A stretch of 40,584 nt of DNA from NCBI GenBank assembly GCA_964515405.1, contig CAZERD010000011.1, positions 1 to 40,584 of the forward strand. The letters run 5' to 3'. Position 1 is the first letter of the stretch, and every line of letters begins with the position of its first letter. The notes beneath the pieces are model-generated. The model was not told where the DNA came from and made no database searches. It was given only the letters and a program-made list of their open reading frames with translations. Shown here piece after piece: positions 16,823 to 26,120 of the stretch. This stretch comes from CAZERD01 sp964515405. Its GTDB lineage: Bacteria > Campylobacterota_A > Desulfurellia > Desulfurellales > CAZERD01. Made by a program: the position numbers and the translations under genes.

Positions 16823-17695
16823 TCACCCTTGAACAAAGTATAGTTTTTTAGCTTTATCTATATTGTCATACAACTGGAAGGTAAACAGCGCGAGGTCCAG
16901 ATCCTTACGCTTGCTCTCCTTCAAGATAACATCCCACCCCTCATCATCCTCAAGAGAAAACTTTGCATAGTTCCCACCAAAACCAATTCCCTCAGAGTAT
17001 GTAAGTAGATCCGCCACATGCACAATAGAACTCACAAGCACATTATCTGCTTCTAAGGGTTTATGATGGCTCCTCACAACATCAACAAGTTGCCCAGGCA
17101 ACCCCCATATTTCAAGCAACCTCGCACCAAGTTCACAATGGGTTATACCAAATCTATCCCTCTCCGTATCGTAGAGAGATTGCTCCTTATCGGCAGCCTC
17201 CTTCAAGACATCATCCAGGGCTTCAGGCTCATAAATACTGACCACAACTTTGCCTATATCGTGTATGACTCCACCAGTAAACTCAACCCCCTCAAGCTCA
17301 AGGTTCAACATATTACTTATAATCTTGGCCGTCACACCACACCCAAAGGAATGTTCCAAAAACTTATCCTTGTCGAAATATTTATGGGTGGGCATTTTCC
17401 TGATTGTGTTCAGTGTTACATAAAACATCACTATATTGGATATCTGTACAAATCCAAGCAGATTTATGGCGTGCTTGAGGCTCGTAACCTTCCCAGCAAG
17501 ACCATAAAAGGGAGAATTAGCCATCTTCAAAACTTGAGACACTATGGATGGATCCTTCTGAATAACCTTTTCCATCTTTGTCGCGCTTCCGTCTGGATCT
17601 CTGACTATTTGGAATACCTCAAAAGCTATCGTTGGGAATGAGGGTAAATCAGAGATGGAATTCAACCTCTCATATAGCTCTTTAAATCTACTCAT
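16823..17695 (-). CDS. HDOD-domain signalling protein
   Basis: 290 residues, a stand-alone HDOD domain: LPSFPTIAFEVFQIVRDPDGS near the N-terminus, DPSIVSQVLKMANSPFYG, SLKHAINLLGF, then GGVIHDIGKVVVSIYEP, which keeps a full HD pair, and RSHHKPLEADN. HDOD proteins usually lack catalytic HD residues and act as scaffolds in regulation and chemotaxis-linked or c-di-GMP-linked pathways; the retained His-Asp here is visible but activity is unproven. It overlaps the DUF1844 gene by four bases (ATGA) and directly precedes cheR, which suggests a shared signalling role. Confidence 0.9.
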   Translation of the reverse strand: MSRFKELYERLNSISDLPSFPTIAFEVFQIVRDPDGSATKMEKVIQKDPSIVSQVLKMANSPFYGLAGKVTSLKHAINLLGFVQISNIVMFYVTLNTIRKMPTHKYFDKDKFLEHSFGCGVTAKIISNMLNLELEGVEFTGGVIHDIGKVVVSIYEPEALDDVLKEAADKEQSLYDTERDRFGITHCELGARLLEIWGLPGQLVDVVRSHHKPLEADNVLVSSIVHVADLLTYSEGIGFGGNYAKFSLEDDEGWDVILKESKRKDLDLALFTFQLYDNIDKAKKLYFVQG

Positions 17696-17967
17696 GTTTC
17701 ACCACCAGTATCTTTTTTACTCTTATTTAGCTCCTTAATAAACCTCATCCTCAAGTCATACAGGATCTCATCCAAAAGTTTCTCTTCTCCTTCCGTTAGA
17801 TTCCCACTTGTCTTGGTCTTAATCATATCCAACAGATCTATAGTTTCACGAGCCTGCTCAAGGTTTATCTCCCTCTTTTTCGTAAACGGATTCTCAACAA
17901 CACCAAGGGAAACATATGCTCCATGAGCTATAGACATTACAAAATCCGAGAAACTCAGTTTGCCCAT
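17692..17967 (-). CDS. DUF1844 family small protein
   Basis: 91 residues matching the DUF1844 pattern: FSDFVMSIAHGAYVSLGVVENP, then INLEQARETIDLLDMIKTKT and GNLTEGEEKLLDEILYDL. The family is small, probably helical and cytosolic, common in Deltaproteobacteria and related anaerobes, and of unknown function. The GAGGTG ribosome binding site is formed by the last codons of queD, two bases of spacing separate stop and ATG, and the gene runs four bases into the HDOD gene, so all three are probably translated in a coupled way. Confidence 0.85.
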   Translation of the reverse strand: MGKLSFSDFVMSIAHGAYVSLGVVENPFTKKREINLEQARETIDLLDMIKTKTSGNLTEGEEKLLDEILYDLRMRFIKELNKSKKDTGGET

Positions 17968-17969
17968 AC

Positions 17970-18341
17970 TTACACCTCAAAGTACGTTGCCTTTGAAGTT
18001 GGAGTTTCATAAACACTAACAAAACGGACCTTACAGTGTGGCACATCCAATTTCTCCGCCGTTCTTTTATAGATATACTCAGCTATCTTCTCAGAGGTCG
18101 GATTCGTCACCTCAAAAAAACCTATACCATTCAGATACACATGATCCAGTTCACTTAATATCCCCCTCATGATGCTTTTAAGCTTCTTGAAATCTATAGC
18201 TATGTGAGCCTCATTCAGTTTATCACATATTACACCAATTTCAACAATGAAATTGTGTCCGTGGAGCCTTTCGCAATCCCCCATATAATTATCAAGTCTA
18301 TGGGCAGCAGAAAAGTCTCCTCTCACCACTATTTCATACAT
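17970..18341 (-). CDS. queD: 6-carboxytetrahydropterin synthase (QueD)
   Basis: 123 residues from the ATG at 18341. The zinc histidines His14 (FSAAHRL), His27 and His29 (LHGHN) and the catalytic Cys23 (GDCERLHGHN) are all present, as is DHVYLNG and the late ETPTSKATYFEV. QueD turns dihydroneopterin triphosphate into 6-carboxytetrahydropterin, the first committed step to queuosine, a tRNA wobble base. A longer frame from 18434 would lie inside the DUF1015 gene; the chosen ATG has GGAGGG before it and overlaps the DUF1015 stop by eight bases. QueC, QueE and QueF are not in the window. PTPS-III or PTPS-I variants are less likely given the CxxxHxH motif. Confidence 0.92.
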   Translation of the reverse strand: MYEIVVRGDFSAAHRLDNYMGDCERLHGHNFIVEIGVICDKLNEAHIAIDFKKLKSIMRGILSELDHVYLNGIGFFEVTNPTSEKIAEYIYKRTAEKLDVPHCKVRFVSVYETPTSKATYFEV

Positions 18342-19503
18342 CACAACCCTCCACGCTCCTAAAATGATACCCCACAATACCGCTCGGTACTTTTGGGGAA
18401 AAAAACGTGGATTTTTGAGGTACCATAAGTCCACTTTTCACTATCCTGGAAAACTCATCATACCTCATGGGTTTCATCAGGAACCCTATATCCACAGTAC
18501 CATCATCAACCATAACTTCCAGCTCTTCCCTTGAGTGTGCATATACAACACCCCTCTGCGCCATAATATCATCCTCAGAAAACCCCAGCAAATCCATCAA
18601 AACATATCTCTCAAGTATACTAACCCCCAAAGAACCAACAGGGTCCGAAGGTCTACTGCGCTTGAATCTAAGCCCATGGTATACACCTGACCCGCAATAA
18701 ACATCAAAATCAGCCAAATTCCCTTCAACAAAATCAAAACTCCTATTAAGCCTCTTCAAGAAATCATCAACATTGCCAATCCCTTTAATTCCACGGTGTA
18801 TAGCATTCAGCTTCAAACCACCTCTATCTTTATCCACGAGAAAGCACAGAACATACTCAAATCCTCCATGCTCAATACCTTTACTCACATAGTAATCCTT
18901 TAACATAAGGATAGTCTCATATCTATGATGACCGTCAGCAATAATTATATCCTTTTCAGAGAAAAATCTCTTTATCCCGTCAATGGTCTCCCCATCACCT
19001 ATCTTCCACAGAGCATGTTTCAAACCCTCAAACACAAATTCTCTTGGTTCACAGGGCTCCATAATTCTACCGAGCAAGTTATCCTTATCCTCATACAGTC
19101 CCATTATAGGACAAAACATAGCGTGCGTTGAAGTGATGAGATTAAATCTGTCTATCTTAGGACCACTCAGCGTCTTCTCATGAGGCCTAACAGCCCCCCC
19201 GAATGGCTCAACCCTTAACGCACCTATCAAACCTTTCATCACCCCTCTACCATAATCACATCTATACCCATAAAAGGAGCACTCCTTATCAAAGCCAAGC
19301 AATCCAGTATCAACCCAGGAAGACAGTATTTCTAAAGCTTCCTTGTAGGAGTCTGGCAGTATTATATGCACTATATTGAAGCGATTATCCTTGAGTTTGT
19401 CCCTCTCTTTGGGTGTTATAATATCGTAAGGAGGAGCCACTACTTCCCCAAGCTCTATATCATCACTGTACAGAATACCCCTGAACGGTAAAACAACAGC
19501 CAT
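18334..19503 (-). CDS. DUF1015 family protein
   Basis: 389 residues, close to the family's usual length. Visible DUF1015 (COG4198) motifs are VVAPPYDIITPKERDKL at about 20-38, RPHEKTLSGPKIDR, and ADGHHRYETILMLKDYY. The conserved His-rich loop suggests a nucleotide or metal-dependent enzyme, but the family has no firmly established reaction that I can cite. It lies between tsaB and queD and overlaps queD by eight bases. In many anaerobes the gene sits near serine metabolism genes; none are seen here. Confidence 0.87.
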   Translation of the reverse strand: MAVVLPFRGILYSDDIELGEVVAPPYDIITPKERDKLKDNRFNIVHIILPDSYKEALEILSSWVDTGLLGFDKECSFYGYRCDYGRGVMKGLIGALRVEPFGGAVRPHEKTLSGPKIDRFNLITSTHAMFCPIMGLYEDKDNLLGRIMEPCEPREFVFEGLKHALWKIGDGETIDGIKRFFSEKDIIIADGHHRYETILMLKDYYVSKGIEHGGFEYVLCFLVDKDRGGLKLNAIHRGIKGIGNVDDFLKRLNRSFDFVEGNLADFDVYCGSGVYHGLRFKRSRPSDPVGSLGVSILERYVLMDLLGFSEDDIMAQRGVVYAHSREELEVMVDDGTVDIGFLMKPMRYDEFSRIVKSGLMVPQKSTFFSPKVPSGIVGYHFRSVEGCDV

Positions 19504-19505
19504 TT

Positions 19506-20084
19506 TTAATACTCCGGTTTCAAAGTTTCAAGTTTTACCCTAATAACTCCGCTTCTATCAACGTTCACGATATTTCTCGCTTCCGGATAATCCACATGGA
19601 CACCCACTCGCTCATCAGCACTCACACAAAAACACTCCATCTTTTTAACTCCCTCAAGCTTAATCCTACCTCCATCGCAAAATATGTACACTCCATCCAT
19701 GAGCCTATACTTCCTGTACTTTACATATCCAGAATAAACCTCCGAAAAAACGCACAGTTCATCAAACACCTTGAAAACCCCCGCAGCTATCAGATCAAGA
19801 GAGTTCACAGCGTATACATTCACATCTTTCCCGAAAAACAACCCTTTGACAAAAGCCACACTAACCCTCAAAGATGTATATCTCCCCGGACCAATCCCAC
19901 AATAAACACTACCTATGTCCTCCACAGAAATCCCACAACTCCGAAAGGCAAAGTCCACAACATCTATCAGAAACTTGGAATGAAGTGATCTAGAAAGCAT
20001 AGAAACATCATATATTAGGTTCTCCCCCTCAAACAGGGCCAGACTCACTCGTCTGTGAGAACCATCTAGAACAAACGAGATCAT
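19506..20084 (-). CDS. tsaB: tRNA threonylcarbamoyladenosine synthesis protein TsaB
   Basis: 192 residues, an ASKHA-fold protein. The N-terminus ISFVLDGSHRRVSLALFEG and the hallmark GIGPGRYTSLRVSVAFVKGL (family GPGSFTGLRxG) identify it. Several family residues differ, such as RY-S in place of SF-G, so it is divergent. TsaB partners with TsaD and TsaE to put threonylcarbamoyl on A37 of ANN-reading tRNAs and stabilises the complex; it is not itself the catalyst. Its ATG overlaps the TGA of the upstream SecB-like gene by four bases. Confidence 0.85.
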   Translation of the reverse strand: MISFVLDGSHRRVSLALFEGENLIYDVSMLSRSLHSKFLIDVVDFAFRSCGISVEDIGSVYCGIGPGRYTSLRVSVAFVKGLFFGKDVNVYAVNSLDLIAAGVFKVFDELCVFSEVYSGYVKYRKYRLMDGVYIFCDGGRIKLEGVKKMECFCVSADERVGVHVDYPEARNIVNVDRSGVIRVKLETLKPEY

Positions 20085-20536
20085 TTAGCATTCGGGGGAG
20101 TTATGCTGGCCGGATCAAAGTGTATGGGAGGTATTATTATAGGAGCCAGCCCCATTCTAAGAAGCATGTTCTGAACAACCTCCCTGAAGTAAGGCCACGA
20201 ATCTATTAGAACCGTGGATTGCTCAAATATGGCAAAAACCTCATCATCCATAGGGCCTCCAACCTGAAAATCCATCAAGAAGTGAGTCACAATTCTAACG
20301 AAAACATCCTCAGCATTCTCCTTATCAGCTATCTTCAGGGAGTACTCCTGAAACACCCTAACAAAATTATCATTTATCACCTGATAGTAAGCGTTTTTGT
20401 CTATATATATCTTCTGAGTCTCAGGCGATATATCAAGTTTATCTGTATCAAAGCTCGCCTCAATCTTAGATAATCTAATGTTGTGCAATACAAGATTGGA
20501 GTTCAACCTATTAAACCTCTCTTCCAAACTATCCAT
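20081..20536 (-). CDS. SecB-like chaperone (protein export)
   Basis: 151 residues from the ATG at 20536, chosen because GGAGGAGG lies just upstream; it overlaps the uvrD stop by eight bases. The final third, SWPYFREVVQNMLLRMGLAP followed by IIIPPIHFDPASI, closely resembles the SecB C-terminus (family: FPYAREx...RxGFPPLxLxPINFD). The middle (YYQVINDNFVRVFQEYSL, then DEVFAIFEQSTVLI) fits the beta strands of a SecB fold. SecB holds precursor proteins unfolded and delivers them to SecA. The gene may serve the two porins in this window, but that is an inference; the SecB fold also occurs in toxin-antitoxin chaperones, for which no partner toxin is seen here. Confidence 0.6.
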   Translation of the reverse strand: MDSLEERFNRLNSNLVLHNIRLSKIEASFDTDKLDISPETQKIYIDKNAYYQVINDNFVRVFQEYSLKIADKENAEDVFVRIVTHFLMDFQVGGPMDDEVFAIFEQSTVLIDSWPYFREVVQNMLLRMGLAPIIIPPIHFDPASITPPNAK

Positions 20537-22550
20537 AAGCCTCCTCCACATCCACAGAGTGTAGCAAGACATCCCTTGAGAGCAATTCTTTAACGCCATA
20601 TTTGAAGAAATTTATGATAAGCACCGTCTTATCATCCTCATCCCTCACACCAAGCACAACACCCTTCCCATAAAGAGAGTGAAAAACCCTATCCCCTACT
20701 CCTATATCTGCGCAACCATCTGAAGTAACCTCCCCCAAGAATCTTGAAGGTCTACACGCATAATATTGTCCCCCTCTCTTTCTCGACATAGCATAACTCA
20801 ACAGCAGGTTTCGTTTAGCCCTTGTGACAGCTACATAAAACAATCTTCTCTCTTCCTCCACCTGCATTTCAGACACGACAAGATGATCATTGGGGAACAA
20901 ACCCTCCTCCATACCAGGTACAAAAACAGTATGAAACTCCAGACCTTTGGCAGCATGTATGGTCATAAGATTTACAGCCCCAGTCCTACTCCCCTCATCG
21001 GAATAGTCAGCTAACGCTATTCTATCTACAAAATCACCCACAGTAGAGTATTCTGTATCCTTAAGTGCCATAACGTTTTCTATCTTACCAAATTCTTTGG
21101 CATTCTCAAGATATTTAATGTAACCGCTCACCTCAAACACACCCTCAAGAAATTCCACCGTGCTCTCTGACTCATCCACAAGCTTTCTTATACAGTCTAT
21201 CCGTTCAATAAAACCCCTAAGTGCTCTAATCTGTCTTCCACCAAGATCCCCAGACTCTATCAGTCTAAGCGAAGCCTCAAAGTAACCAACCCCTGCCTCA
21301 GAGGCAAGATTAGAAATAACATCCAGCAATGATTTCCCTATACCTTGAGGATAAGATGTAACAGCCCTCACGAAAGAGATGTCGTCAGCAGGCTCAACCG
21401 CCAGTCTCACAAAAGAGACCAAATCTTTTATTTCCTTCCTTTCAAAAAACCTTATTGAACCCACAACAGTGTAAGGTACAGAACTATCAAGAAGCACTTT
21501 TTCTATCGGATACATCTGGAAGTTTGTCCTGCACAAAATCCCTATATCACCAGGACTTATCCCGTCATTCACAAGATCAATGATTCTCTCCGTTATAAAC
21601 TCAGCCTCCTCAAACTCTGAGCCGCACTTCACCACATCCACATTCCCACCCTCTATGTCGGAGTACAGCACTTTCTCACTTCTCAGCGTATTTCTGCTGA
21701 TAACTCTATTAGCAATTTCAAGGATTCGCTTACCGGAGCGGTAATTCTTCTCAAGCTTAACCACTCTACTATCAGCAAACTCAGAGGTAAACCTCAGTAT
21801 GTTTCCTATATCAGCCCCCCTGAAACCATATATAGACTGATCCTCATCTCCAACAGCACACACCAACCCATCCCCTTGGGAAAGCATTTTTACAAACATA
21901 TGCTGAGGTTTATTCGTATCCTGGTATTCATCAATAAAAACCCTGGGAAACGTTCTTTTTCCACCATCTGAGCCAAGAAACTCAATACATCTGAGTATAA
22001 TATCGTCAAAATCAACCCCGTTAAGCCCTGCAAGTCTTTCTTCATACCGCCTAAAAACCTTAGCCAACACCTCTTCAAATGGAGACTCCTCCTCAACGTC
22101 TTTCCACCCCTTCATATGAGACTTGTAAAAAGAGATGGATGAAACAATCCTACCAGGTGTAAACTTTTTGGGGTCCAAATTGAACTCTTTTAAAATATCC
22201 TTAACCAAAAAAACCTGATCCTTTCTATCGTACACCATCGGCCTTATACCACTTTCCCTCAGCAACCTCAAAGCAACAGAATGAAACGTACCTATATACA
22301 TACCACTTATATCCTCACCCAGCAGAGAAGCTGTTCTCTCCTTTAGCTCCCTTGCTGCCTTGTTGGTAAACGTTATAGTTACAACATCTCTCGGACTAAG
22401 CCCAAATTCAGACATAACATATGCTATCTTGTAGGTGAGCGTTTTTGTCTTCCCAGAGCCTGCACCAGCCACTATCAAAAGATTGCGGGAGTTCTCTAAA
22501 ACGGCCTCTCTTTGAGACTTATTGAGACTTTCTAAGTCTATCCATCTCAT
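20529..22550 (-). CDS. uvrD: UvrD/PcrA-type DNA helicase
   Basis: 673 residues, a superfamily 1A 3'-5' helicase. Walker A AGAGSGKT is at 28-35, motif II DEYQDTN, motif III GDEDQSIYGFRGA, then MTIHAAKGLEF, and motif VI RLFYVAVTRAK. The C-terminal segment (GDRVFHSLYGKGVVLGV) resembles the Tudor-like domain by which PcrA/UvrD contacts RNA polymerase. Such helicases act in nucleotide excision and mismatch repair and displace proteins from DNA. The ATG lies 32 bases inside the end of the chloride channel gene. PcrA and UvrD names cannot be separated from sequence alone. Confidence 0.93.
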   Translation of the reverse strand: MRWIDLESLNKSQREAVLENSRNLLIVAGAGSGKTKTLTYKIAYVMSEFGLSPRDVVTITFTNKAARELKERTASLLGEDISGMYIGTFHSVALRLLRESGIRPMVYDRKDQVFLVKDILKEFNLDPKKFTPGRIVSSISFYKSHMKGWKDVEEESPFEEVLAKVFRRYEERLAGLNGVDFDDIILRCIEFLGSDGGKRTFPRVFIDEYQDTNKPQHMFVKMLSQGDGLVCAVGDEDQSIYGFRGADIGNILRFTSEFADSRVVKLEKNYRSGKRILEIANRVISRNTLRSEKVLYSDIEGGNVDVVKCGSEFEEAEFITERIIDLVNDGISPGDIGILCRTNFQMYPIEKVLLDSSVPYTVVGSIRFFERKEIKDLVSFVRLAVEPADDISFVRAVTSYPQGIGKSLLDVISNLASEAGVGYFEASLRLIESGDLGGRQIRALRGFIERIDCIRKLVDESESTVEFLEGVFEVSGYIKYLENAKEFGKIENVMALKDTEYSTVGDFVDRIALADYSDEGSRTGAVNLMTIHAAKGLEFHTVFVPGMEEGLFPNDHLVVSEMQVEEERRLFYVAVTRAKRNLLLSYAMSRKRGGQYYACRPSRFLGEVTSDGCADIGVGDRVFHSLYGKGVVLGVRDEDDKTVLIINFFKYGVKELLSRDVLLHSVDVEEAYG

Positions 22551-24321
22551 CTATAGCCTCATTGAAAGCCTTTATTATATCTCTCCTCCTCACTATCCCT
22601 ATCACCTTCCTTGGGTTACTTCTATCCACCACCGGTACGGTATTTATCTCTCTAAATCCTATTTTGTGCATCAGGTGATTCAAATCCTCATCCTCTGTAG
22701 TTGTCACGAGGTCAATATTCGCCACATCGCTGGCAACCACAATCTCAGCCAATTCGGACTCGCCAAGTATGGTCTTTAGCACATGCATGGTTACAATACC
22801 CACAAGATTGTCATCGTCATCAAAAACAAGCACCTCGGTGTGGTGCGTCTCAGAAAGTATCTTGTATATATCCCTCAAAGGCGTATAAACTCTCACCCAT
22901 TCAAAGTCCCTGGTCATGACGTCTCTAACGAATATGGTTCTAAGAACATCCCTCATGTATTCAAACCTGTGCAACGGGGAAGAGGCCCTGTCCTTTACTT
23001 GACTTTTCTCTATCGTATATCTGGTGGTAAACAAAAACGCCAGAGCCACAACCCACATGGAAGGAATGAGCAAATCATAGTTACCAGTAATCTCCGCGAC
23101 CATTATAATTATAGAAACAGGCGTTTTAAATATGGCCACAAAAAACCCAGCCATAGCAACTACGGCAAACGCCCCCGGATTCTGAACGATTTGGGGAAAA
23201 ACCATATGGAAAAATGAACCAAAACCAGAACCCAACGCTGCACCTATTATAAGGGTAGGAGCAAACATACCTCCAGAATTACCGCTACCCAGGGTAAGCG
23301 ATGTCGTAAACATTCTAACAAACGCTATGATCAAAATCATGTAGAAAGGCAGTGTGCACAGAAAAGCCTGCTGCATTATACCATAACCCATACCAGCAAA
23401 CTCAGGATACACACTCCCTATAATACCCACAAGGAAACCTCCAACCGCTGTTCTCACATACAGTGGTGCCCTCATATTTGAGAACAGGTCCTCTGTGGTA
23501 GTGAATACATTTATAAATAATATACCGCTCCCTGCACACACAATCGCAAGCAACGTATAAGGAATAAGCGAAAAGGGATTATTGAATACCATATTCGGAG
23601 TTGAGAACATGTGGACCCATCCAAACACACTTGAAAACACGGAATAGGCCGTTATCGATGCAACAGTAGCTGGTAGCAACACCTCATGCTCTATCTCAGC
23701 ATCCCTATAAGCTACCTCAGCAGCGAATATAGCCGCACCCATGGGACTTCTAAACACAGCACCAATACCTGCGGCAAGGCCGCAGAGCTTCAGTATGTTA
23801 GCTTCCCTCTCAGTGAGACCCAACCACTTACCAACCCAATATCCAAAACCAGCACCCATTTGCGCCGCTGGGCCTTCTCTCCCCGCAGCTCCGCCGGTAC
23901 CCAACGTAAAAGCAGACACCAATATCTTCACAAACGGAACCCTGAGCGCTATCGGCTTGTTATGATGGTACTGATGCAATACTACTCCTGTACCACCGCC
24001 CGCCGTCTCAGGTGCCCACAGATAAGAAAAAAAACCACTCAAGAACCCGCCAAGGGTTGCCACAAGCACAAAGAGCATTCGGTTAAATTCCCTGTGAATT
24101 TCCTGAAATATGGGGTGCTCATTCGTGGGATGAGTTACTGGAAAACCAGATATATGATTCAGAAATAGCCAAGAAAAAACATCTATAAGAGCATACAGTA
24201 CTATAACACCAACACCAGCCAGAACACCCACTATAACGGAATAAATAAACCATTTGCTGCTCTTGTAGGAAATGATATTCTTAAAAGGAAAATAAATTTT
24301 TGAAACAAGTGTGGTTTTCAT
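22519..24321 (-). CDS. CLC-type chloride channel/antiporter with two CBS domains
   Basis: 600 residues. The CLC membrane core (about 25-450) has GREGP at 147-151 with gating Glu149, and GMFAP in SGGMFAPTLIIGAALG. The first ion-binding motif, GSGIP in E. coli, reads GGGTG (108-112), removing the central Ser. An inner Glu is kept in AAIFAAEVAYRD, favouring Cl-/H+ exchange over a simple channel. Two CBS domains follow (about 466-515 and 530-585), which bind adenine nucleotides in other CLCs. Its end overlaps uvrD by 32 bases and its ATG overlaps the glmS stop by four. A proton- or anion-balance role in the inner membrane is inferred. Confidence 0.92.
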   Translation of the reverse strand: MKTTLVSKIYFPFKNIISYKSSKWFIYSVIVGVLAGVGVIVLYALIDVFSWLFLNHISGFPVTHPTNEHPIFQEIHREFNRMLFVLVATLGGFLSGFFSYLWAPETAGGGTGVVLHQYHHNKPIALRVPFVKILVSAFTLGTGGAAGREGPAAQMGAGFGYWVGKWLGLTEREANILKLCGLAAGIGAVFRSPMGAAIFAAEVAYRDAEIEHEVLLPATVASITAYSVFSSVFGWVHMFSTPNMVFNNPFSLIPYTLLAIVCAGSGILFINVFTTTEDLFSNMRAPLYVRTAVGGFLVGIIGSVYPEFAGMGYGIMQQAFLCTLPFYMILIIAFVRMFTTSLTLGSGNSGGMFAPTLIIGAALGSGFGSFFHMVFPQIVQNPGAFAVVAMAGFFVAIFKTPVSIIIMVAEITGNYDLLIPSMWVVALAFLFTTRYTIEKSQVKDRASSPLHRFEYMRDVLRTIFVRDVMTRDFEWVRVYTPLRDIYKILSETHHTEVLVFDDDDNLVGIVTMHVLKTILGESELAEIVVASDVANIDLVTTTEDEDLNHLMHKIGFREINTVPVVDRSNPRKVIGIVRRRDIIKAFNEAIDEMDRLRKSQ

Positions 24322-26120
24322 TCCACCGTTACACTCTTGGCAAGATTTCTTGGTTGATCTATATCATTGCCTAAGAACAAGGCTATGTAATAAGCAAAGA
24401 GTTGTAAAGGCACAATGTAAATAAAAGGCGTAAAATCATAATCTATATTTACCATGGGGATAATATCATCCTCAACCCCGGAAGGTTTATCTGATACAAG
24501 CAGTATCTTTCCCATTCTGGTCTTCACTTCACTGGCGTTTGATATAGTTTTTGAGTAATATGGCTCGAAGTAAGGTGCCAGTACAAGAGTCGGGGTTAAC
24601 TCATCTATCAGAGCTATAGGACCATGTTTTATCTCACCTGCTGGATATGCCTCCGCATGAATGTAGGAAATCTCCTTGAGTTTGAGTGCCCCTTCAAGGG
24701 CTATGCTGTACATCAAACCCCTGCCAAGATACATAAAATCCGTGTAATGAGCGTATTTCCTTGACAGAAACTCAACCCTTTCCCTCACCATATTAAACGT
24801 ACTACCAATGAGATCCGGAATCCCAATAAGACTTTCTATCATCTCTCCAACATCCAATCCTCGGAGGGAGGCAATATAAAACGCCAGCATGTACAGTACA
24901 GCAAGTTGCGACACAAAAGCTTTGGTAGAGGCAACACTTATCTCGGGACCCGCGAATGTATACAGACAGTCATCCGAGATACGCGCTATCTCGCTGTTTT
25001 TCACGTTGACAACTGACAGCGTTCTTACTCCCATCCTCTTAGCAAACTTCAAAGACTCTTTCGTATCAGCCGTTTCTCCGGATTGAGAAATAGCCACGAA
25101 TAATTCCCTTTCCGTAAATATTGGCTCCTTATATCTGAACTCACTGCCTATTTCAACATCCACTGGAACACGTGCGTACTTTTCTATAATGGGTTTTGAC
25201 ACGAGTGCAGCATAATAACTTGTACCACACGCGACCAGTGTGATCTTTTCCAAGGAAGAAAGAAAATCAGGTCCAGCAGAAATTTCCTCACCGATCAACA
25301 ACCTCCCGACCCCATTTATCCTCGGCTGTATCGTATTCCTGACAGCCTCAGACTCTTCTGCTATCTCCTTTATCATAAAATGCTTAAAACCGCTCTTTTT
25401 TGCTACGTCAACACTCCAGTCAATAACCTTTATCTCTCTATCCACTGGGCCGTCATTAAAAACATTCAACCCCCCGTTGATGAATGCGATGTCCCCATCC
25501 TCAAGAAACACAAACCTATTCGTATACTCTATCATTGCAGTAACATCACTCGCGATAAAGAACTCCCCATCACCAAGACCTACTATAAGCGGAGTTTCAT
25601 TCTTGGCAAGAGCCATACTACCAGATAGCGTTGACACAGCACAAATGGCAAAACTACCCCTCAGCATCCCAATAGCCTTTCTAAAGGCCTCATCAAAATT
25701 GCACTCACCAAGAAAGTAATCCACCAGTAAACATATTGTTTCCGTATCCGTTTGGCTTCTCTTGTGTATACCTTTTTCTCTCAAGAATTCGTCTAGTTCC
25801 CTGAAATTCTCTATTATCCCATTATGAACTATAGATACTCTATCTGTGAAGTGAGGATGAGCGTTCACGGAATTTACCTCTCCATGCGTAGCCCACCTGG
25901 TGTGACCTATACCAACAGTGCCATCAAACCTTACACCGCTCTCAAGCACAAGAGAGGTTAAATCGGTTATCTTGCCTTGCGTCTTAATGGTAACAAGTTC
26001 TCCCCCCTGTTTCACTGTAACACCAGCAGAATCGTATCCTCTGTATTCCAGCATTCTCAAACCATTCAATAGTACATTTATGGCTTTTCTATGCCCCGAA
26101 TATCCCACTATTCCGCACAT
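24318..26120 (-). CDS. glmS: Glutamine-fructose-6-phosphate aminotransferase
   Basis: 600 residues. The class II amidotransferase domain begins MCGIVGYSG with the nucleophile Cys2 (after Met removal) and includes GHTRWATHGEV and HNGIIENF. Two SIS isomerase domains follow (CGTSYYAAL, AISQSGETADT), and the protein ends LAKSVTVE as the family does. GlmS makes glucosamine-6-phosphate from fructose-6-phosphate and glutamine, the first step to UDP-GlcNAc for peptidoglycan and lipid A. It overlaps the end of glmU by 13 bases, so the two cell-wall enzymes are tightly linked. No glmS ribozyme precedes it. Confidence 0.97.
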   Translation of the reverse strand: MCGIVGYSGHRKAINVLLNGLRMLEYRGYDSAGVTVKQGGELVTIKTQGKITDLTSLVLESGVRFDGTVGIGHTRWATHGEVNSVNAHPHFTDRVSIVHNGIIENFRELDEFLREKGIHKRSQTDTETICLLVDYFLGECNFDEAFRKAIGMLRGSFAICAVSTLSGSMALAKNETPLIVGLGDGEFFIASDVTAMIEYTNRFVFLEDGDIAFINGGLNVFNDGPVDREIKVIDWSVDVAKKSGFKHFMIKEIAEESEAVRNTIQPRINGVGRLLIGEEISAGPDFLSSLEKITLVACGTSYYAALVSKPIIEKYARVPVDVEIGSEFRYKEPIFTERELFVAISQSGETADTKESLKFAKRMGVRTLSVVNVKNSEIARISDDCLYTFAGPEISVASTKAFVSQLAVLYMLAFYIASLRGLDVGEMIESLIGIPDLIGSTFNMVRERVEFLSRKYAHYTDFMYLGRGLMYSIALEGALKLKEISYIHAEAYPAGEIKHGPIALIDELTPTLVLAPYFEPYYSKTISNASEVKTRMGKILLVSDKPSGVEDDIIPMVNIDYDFTPFIYIVPLQLFAYYIALFLGNDIDQPRNLAKSVTVE

